NCBI RefSeq assembly: GCF_034190915.1
Contig: NW_026947507.1
Coordinates: forward strand, 35,048,501-35,112,500
DNA: 64,000 nucleotides
Direction: 5' to 3'
DNA from: Cavia porcellus
Lineage: Eukaryota; Chordata; Mammalia; Rodentia; Caviidae
Below the pieces are notes generated by a model that was not told the DNA's origin, did no database searches, and saw nothing but the letters and a program-made list of their open reading frames with translations. Below are positions 58,106 to 64,000 of the stretch, piece after piece. The stretch's first letter is position 1, and the number at the start of each line of letters is the position of its first letter. A program made the translations under genes and the position numbers.

Positions 58106-59649
58106 AAGCACTTAGAATGTGTCTGGTTTATGACAAGTGCTCGAAAAAGTTACTAATATCATTAAGGAAGCAAAGCTGACACGGACAGGCTACAGTGGTC
58201 AACGCAAGACCACTAGTAATCAAGTATTAATGTGGGCCAAGCCCAGAAGGGGCTGCGAAGGGAAACCCGGGGAATGATCGATGAAGACCAAGCCACTCAC
58301 CACAACACCAGTGCTAGCTAACTGCAGCCCCACCAAGGCCAAAGAAGCGCCCTCTCTCTTTGTTGTAAAAGCCTAGGGGAGGGAGGCACCCGGGCAATGC
58401 AATATTATTCGGCAGTAATAGGAAGTGAGCTAGCGAGCTGTAAAAAGACACAGAAGAACCTCCTAGGAGGAAGCCACACATATCATTCCATGACATTTTG
58501 GAAAAAGGAAAATGATAGAGACAGTAAAAAGATGAATGGTTATTAGGAGTCAGGGGAAGAAAGAGTGAATAGACACAGTGGTTTTTTAGGGCAGTGAGAT
58601 TATGCTGATACTACGATGCTAGCTAGGTGTCACTGAATCTATATCCAAATCCATAGACATGACACCAAGAGACACTCCTGTGTCAGCTACGGGCTCCAAG
58701 TAGCAATGGTGTGTCCACCTAGGATCCTCAGTGTAACAAATACATACCTCTGGGGTGCAGGAGCAGAGTTCCTGTTGATACAGGAACTCTCTGTACCTTC
58801 ACTCAATTCAGCTGTGAACCCTACTGCTCAAAGAAAAGGCGGGGGTGGGTGGAGAAATGAAGGAAGAAAAACAATCAAGGTTTGTCTTCCTGATCAGTTC
58901 ACCTATGTGCCAGGCACCTCCCTAGCCAAGGGGACTATAATCCCACCTGTGATACGGCAGGGGACAGAAGAGCCGCCCGTGTCAATGTGCATGCTAAGTT
59001 GTGCATCTCAGACGTTGAGGTGCAGACAGGAAAGCATCCTGCCCAGAGCTGGAGGAGAGAGCACATAATTTGATGCTGTCTCTGCTGAAATCCAGAATCC
59101 ATTCATTGTGCCTGGAAAAGCAGACCCAGCCAGGGAATGACAAAGGGGACATTGGAAAGTTAGGCAAGGGACCTGTCGGCCATGCTGGGGCATCTGGTTT
59201 CCAGAGCAACCCTCTGAGCTGCTATCAAGCATTCTGCCAGGCCAGGCAGGGACCAAGGACATCTGTCCACACAAAGGCCACTGCAAGGACCCTGCCTCGA
59301 TGGGAGGGGTCCTCCCAGACCAGCCATCCGTGGCGCACCTGTCAGATGCCAGCTGGCTGGCAGGAGGGACAGGCTCAGTGACCTGGGGCAGAGATGGGGG
59401 AGAGAGAACAAGGAGGGGACTCTGGAGGAGCAAGTGACAACTGCAAGCGGAAAGCAGCTAATGTAGGCCTGTGGCCTCTCCGAGATCCCCCAGGTGCTCT
59501 GTTCCCGCTCCTCTCAGCGTGCTCCTGAGCTAATGCCAGGGTAATTATAGCCTCAGTGGCTTCCATTTGGGGCTCAAATAGTGAAAGCATTTGCAAGGGG
59601 GTGGGAAATGTAAACCCCTGGGCCCAAACTTGGTAAATTTCCTAGAAAA

Positions 59650-59681
59650 CGAAAAAAAAAATAAAAGAAAGAAAGAAAGAA
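59650..59681. repeat. (GAAA)n microsatellite
   Basis: An A-rich run becoming GAAA units. No SINE was recognised beside it. Confidence 0.85.
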
Positions 59682-61784
59682 ATCAGGAAATGCAGCAAAA
59701 GGAGAGGCAATTGGTTACCAGAAAGATGTCCCCTCTGATCCTGCCACATGGGGATAGATGATGGGACAGAGACAATCACCCCGCCACACATACACCCCGG
59801 CCACTCCAGGCTCTGCTCTGCCAGGCCCCTCCCAGCAGGCCGCCCACTCAGGCTTCCGTCCCTCCACACAGCCAGGTACATGCAGGCCCCGTAATGGTAC
59901 CAGCTCAGCCCACACTCCCCTGCCAGCGCAGAGCCTGCCTTTCCAACCACCCTCCAGTCTGGAAGACAAATCCCCACTGGGGAGCAAGAAGCAGTGGGGA
60001 TTGCAAACCCAACGCAGCAGGACGCCCGAGAAGCCCTCACAGTTCTCAGCCTCTGCTCAGGCCCCAGCCCCTGAATAAAATGAGCAGGGATGGGGATGCC
60101 AGAAACCCAGGCTCCTCTCACTTCCCATCCTCACCCAGTAGAAGGCTGGGAGACCACACAGAACCGGACAGAGACTTGGGAGCTGGAAATGCATACCAGG
60201 CCCAGCCTGTCCCTGAGACACTCTCGCACCGTGGTCCCATGTGGGTCTCCCAGGCCTGCAGTGAAGAGCAGAGTTGGGCCAAGCAGGAAATGATGAACAG
60301 TTTCCCAGGGAGAGGGTGGTGGGACTTGGTAACGCACAGCACTTTCCAACACCTCAGTAAACTCATCCTGTCAGCCCGAGTGGCTAGGGACACATCTTGG
60401 CTTCTTCATCCCCTCCTGCCCTCCCCACTCTGAGGACCAGGCAAGGGACAGGCCAGCTTGCTGCAGAGGGACAGGCCAAGTCCATCACCTGAGGCTTTGT
60501 GTCAGCCTCTGCTGCAACTAGTACCCCAGGCCACAGAGCCCCATCTCTACTCCCCAGGGACACTGCCTGAAGCCAAACGCCCATATATAGCACAAGGCTA
60601 TCCCCAAACAGGGGGGCACTGTGGCCAGCAAGTATGTGGCCCCCTTCATACTGATGCTTTCTGTGTAGCTAGTCAATGGTCATATAGAGCTGGGTTTACC
60701 AAACATCAGTCACCCAAGAACCACCTATGACATTCGAGCCCTGTTAATAGTACTAACTGTAGATATTTAATTAGATTTTCCTTTAAATTCCCTGATTCTT
60801 AAATGACTTTTTAAAATTTCTTTGACTCTCTTTTTAAATTGTCCAGTACCTACCTAGATTTGACCTCATTGATAACATCTCCATTAACTGACAAGGCCAT
60901 CCTCTTGAAATTAAAATAGTCCTTCCCTGCCCATCGTGCATTCCAGGGGTGCACACACAGTCAGAGGGAGGCGACAGACCTAGTGCACAGGCGCCCAAAC
61001 CCTGGTGCACCCACAGCTCACAGCTCCCAACCCAGCCCTCCCCCCCAGTTAGGAGTTCCGGGGATGAAGCACACACAACCGGATTTCACAAGGTCGCCAT
61101 ATTTCTGAAGCCACCTCCCGGAGACAGAGAGGATCAGCTCTCCCACCCACACACCATTCACCAACGCGCTCTCAGAAGCTGCCTGTGGCCCTCTGTCGTC
61201 ACCAGAGCACTCCCTCTACACCTGGTCACATCCCCAGCGCATCAAGGCAGACTTCCCAGTCACACACAAGACTCTCCCTGCAGGAACGCAAACAAGAGGC
61301 TCAGCCTTCCTTAGCACCTTCAAGGTGGCAGAGACATGGCAGTCTCAACTTGGTTTCTTGCCCACCCAGGACGTAGACAGCTGAGCACTTGCTGCTGAAG
61401 CCAATCTGCAGCTGCACTGTCTCCCCCTAAGCCCACCTTGGGACCCTGGGCCACGCCTGCTGCACATCCCCGCTGCTAAAGGTGGGGCTGGAAAACCTGG
61501 ATCCTAACCTGCCGTCTGCATCTCTCAGCTTTGTGAGAACCAAAGTAACTCCTGGCTCTCTCTGGATCTCATTTCTTACATGAAAAATGGTGGTTTCTAA
61601 ACTATATGGTCTCTCACATTTTGTGATTCTCCTGCCTATCCACCGTCACACCAGGGCAAGGCTCTAAGGGCTGGAAGACTTGGGACAGTGCCCTTCCCAC
61701 TCGGTTCCTAGGGCATGGGACCACAGAGAAACAATGGCAGACTCAAAGGAGACTGCCCTGGTCCCATGCAAACACAGCCACCCT

Positions 61785-61808
61785 CACACACACACACACA
61801 CACACACA
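61785..61808. repeat. (CA)n microsatellite
   Basis: A short CA dinucleotide run of about 24 bases. Confidence 0.95.
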
Positions 61809-61904
61809 GGCTCCTGATCATGCATGCCTTTCCACAAACAGCACACATGGCCCCACAGTTAGCCATTGAACTACAGCAGCTCACAAATACTTTCCTGCAC
61901 TGAC

Positions 61905-62430
61905 CATAAGCTAGGCTTTAAAATCTCACTGTAAATATGAAAGACGAAATCCCTGATCTCCAGGAGCTTTTATTCTAGTGAAAGAAGACCTGGCAATAAA
62001 CATACAAAATTAACAAGTAAAGAATCAATCAGTGTGATGAAGAAGAAAATAAGGAAGTTCAGAGAGAAAGACCAGGGGATGAGAGAAAGGGTCTCTCCTA
62101 ACAGGGGCTATGAGAGCTGAGACAAGATAATAAGCAGGAATGAAATACAGGGAGAATCCAAGGTAAGAGAATCCCAGGGGAAAGGAAGAACACATGTAAA
62201 GGTCCTGAGACTGGCGCGAGCTTGGTATGTGTGTTCCCAAAAAAGAACAGACAGAGAGGCTGGAACTTTCTGAATGAGGCAAAAGTCAGAGGGAAACAAG
62301 CCAAAGGAAGAATCAGGGAGACCCAGGATGCCTTGCCAAGCTGGGTAAGAATTTTAGATTTTTCTCTTAAAGTGAGAAACACTTGGAGAGTAGGAAGGAG
62401 AGGATCCACGTGAGTTCATCTGCTGATGTA
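61905..62430. repeat. Ancient interspersed repeat, family not assigned
   Basis: GGAGCTTTTATTCTAGTG, ACCTGGCAATAAACATACAA, GTAAAGGTCCTGAGACTGGC, GCGAGCTTGGTATGTGTGTT and ATTTTAGATTTTTCTCTTAA recur in this order in many mammalian repeats, but I cannot name the family with confidence. Confidence 0.45.
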
Positions 62431-63009
62431 TGAAGACCGAGAATGTGGATCGGGACAGGAGAGGTGGGTAAAGGTGGTAAGTGACGGCCACTCCAGTAGC
62501 AGGTGATGGAGGTAGAGGCTCAGGTGGGATGGTAATTGCTGGGAGGGCAAAAAGTGAGCCCATTCCACGTGTAACGTAGGCATGATGTCAACAGGGTTGG
62601 CTGACGTGTGCGTGGCAGGAGGGAAAGCAGGAGAGCTGGGTATCAGGTAGATGATGATGGTATCTCTCTAGGGAAGGGGAAGAAGGGACAGGATGAGCAG
62701 GTCATCAGGGCTGGGACTTGGCACAGGGGGAGACCTCTGGGATGTGCACATGGGGGCAGCGAGAGGCAGGACAGGAGACTGGAGCTGCACAGACCACAGA
62801 CAGCACTGCCTGTCACGACTGGCAGGCACAACTCCACGAGGGCACCAAGGATGAGGGTGAGAATGAAGACAAGAAACAGGGCCAGGACAGAGCTCAAGGA
62901 CCCCATGTGAGCTGGAGACTGGGAAGGAGCAGCCCTTGAGCTGGAAAAAAGTGAAGAGTCGCTGGTTTCAACAGCGATCAAAACAAAAATTTCTTTTCTT
63001 TTCTTCTTT

Positions 63010-63155
63010 TTTTTTTTTTGTTTTGCTTTGTTTTGTTTTGTTTTGTTTTGTTTTGTTTTGTTTTGTTTTGTTTTGTTTTTGCACCAAGGATCTAACTCAC
63101 AACCTCACGCCTGCCACGCAGGCACTTCTGCCACTGAGGCAAATCCCCAGCCAGG
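63010..63155 (-). mobile_element. ID SINE, antisense, with expanded tail
   Basis: The body on the minus strand is CCTGGCTGGGGATTTGCCTC, ...GCCTGCGTGGCAGGCGTGAG, ...GATCCTTGGTGC, then a tail of AAAAC repeats (the plus-strand GTTTT repeats at 63020-63078). ACAAAAATTTC lies at 62983-62993 and 63156-63166, a perfect 11-base target duplication. Confidence 0.88.
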
Positions 63156-63649
63156 ACAAAAATTTCAAAAAGGAAAAAAGGGGATCAACTTGATGGTCGA
63201 TTGACTCCACATAATTAGGGGAGTATGAACAATGAGATGTGAATAAAGAAACTCTACCAGGGCTGCAGGGAAGACAAGAAGACAAGGAGGGCCCAGGAGG
63301 AGAGACAGGGAGCTGCCCACACTGGGGCCCAATGTAGGATCTCTGCCACCCCGATCATCACCTCCACATCTCTTCTCTTGATGGGGTGGGTCATCAACCC
63401 CAGATGCAACCAGCACTTACTGGGGTCCCAGCAGGGGTCAAGGATTAGTGGACAGATGCACAAAATCAGCAAGGCTCCCACCTGCAGAGGAGGGGTCTAC
63501 CTACACTAAACAGTGGAAAGTTAGAGTCAGGTAAGCAAAGGGAAGTGTCACCTTGCCTGAGGTCAATCGGGCGTTGGTTACAGTGAGGAATGGGGAATGG
63601 AGCCCAGCAGGCACTTGGGAGGTGCAGCTGACCCACAGGCCAGCAAAGC

Positions 63650-63775
63650 AAAAACACAGGTGATAGAACTCCTTTTGCCTCATCTGTGAAATGGGATACA
63701 ATACCCACCCTGCCTGTATCCGGACTATCTAAAGATTGAGCACGATAATACAATAGCCCATATGGTAAAGGCAAT
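63650..63775 (+). repeat. MIR SINE fragment
   Basis: TGCCTCATCTGTGAAATGGG, then ATACAATACCCACCCTGCCT and CACGATAATACAATAGCCCA give the MIR 3' half. Confidence 0.6.
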
Positions 63776-64000
63776 ACCAGCATGGCACTAACTGGCCATG
63801 GTAAAACCACTTTAGTGGAAAGTCCTTAGGTCACTGGTGATGCACTGTTGGAAGATAAGTTGCATGGTTTCATGGTGGGTCTAGAGAGAGGATTGTTCTA
63901 AAAAGTCTGAGTTTGACCTCACCTTCTCTCTGCTCAGAATCAGGATGGGATGGTCAGCTGCTACACACGCTCCCTCCAGGAAGAGTCACCATCTCCACCA

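Larger units (their letters stand above)
53818..64000 (-). other. GFRA2 intron 3, 3' part
   Basis: This extends from the acceptor of exon 4 (CCTCCAG, minus strand) to the window edge, at least 10.2 kb. The D1/D2-linker exon expected upstream was not found. Besides the listed transposons, stretches at 55-55.6, 58.2-61.7 and 62.5-63.0 kb show nothing I can name. Confidence 0.8.

Noticed and set aside
18545..63155. tRNA-like segments with A and B boxes (five places)
   Set aside because: They are ID SINEs with A-rich tails and target duplications, not folding tRNA genes with anticodon stems.
53818..64000. GFRA2 exon 3 within the window
   Set aside because: I scanned the minus strand for the expected D1/D2-linker motifs (for example DIFRLASIFS and the SNCSSRYRTLRQCL region) and found none, so it probably lies beyond 64000.
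1..64000. CRISPR array, operon, phage or toxin-antitoxin system
   Set aside because: The tandem repeats present are microsatellites without spacers, and the gene structure is vertebrate with spliced exons and SINEs.

Overview
The window is nuclear genomic DNA of a rodent. It carries the 3' two-thirds of one protein-coding gene, GFRA2 (GDNF family receptor alpha-2, the neurturin co-receptor), on the minus strand. Six coding exons are recognised by protein similarity. All have AG acceptors and GT donors, and their reading phases join exactly. From the 5' end of the gene they lie at 53463-53817, 15757-15866, 14904-15044, 12611-12783, 3983-4036 and 3061-3183. They are followed by a 3' UTR of about 1.2 kb ending at an AATAAA signal at 1841-1846. 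Together they encode about 317 residues: cysteine-rich domains D2 and D3, the C-terminal stalk and the GPI-attachment signal. The upstream exons (signal peptide and D1) lie beyond base 64000; I searched for them and did not find them.

The organism is inferred from repeats. There are B1 (7SL-derived) SINEs, composite B1-dID SINEs, and ID (tRNA-Ala/BC1-derived) SINEs ending in a GGTACC-type 3' end and an A-rich tail. These are rodent-specific. B1-dID dimers and this ID subtype argue against mouse or rat. I favour a hystricomorph (guinea-pig-like) rodent over a squirrel-like one, but this is judged from memory and not certain.

Layout: 1-1820 is downstream flank with a diverged ~550-bp-period duplication and a CA microsatellite. 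1820-3183 is the last exon with the 3' UTR. 3184-15756 holds introns 8, 7, 6 and 5 between compact exons. 15867-53462 is intron 4 (37.6 kb). 53818-64000 is the 3' part of intron 3. The introns hold ancient MIR, L2, MER5A-like and MLT1/MaLR LTR relics, two 5'-truncated L1 insertions, younger B1, B1-dID and ID insertions with target-site duplications, and microsatellites. Almost all long open frames outside the listed exons are chance or shadow frames.

I see no CRISPR array, operon, structural RNA gene or unknown multi-gene system. The points most worth a second look are a nested transposon stack (54006-54937), an LTR with promoter-like spacing antisense to GFRA2 (10517-10870), an AT-rich non-repeat block that may be a conserved enhancer (26090-26300), the duplication downstream of the gene, and divergence in the GPI-signal exon.
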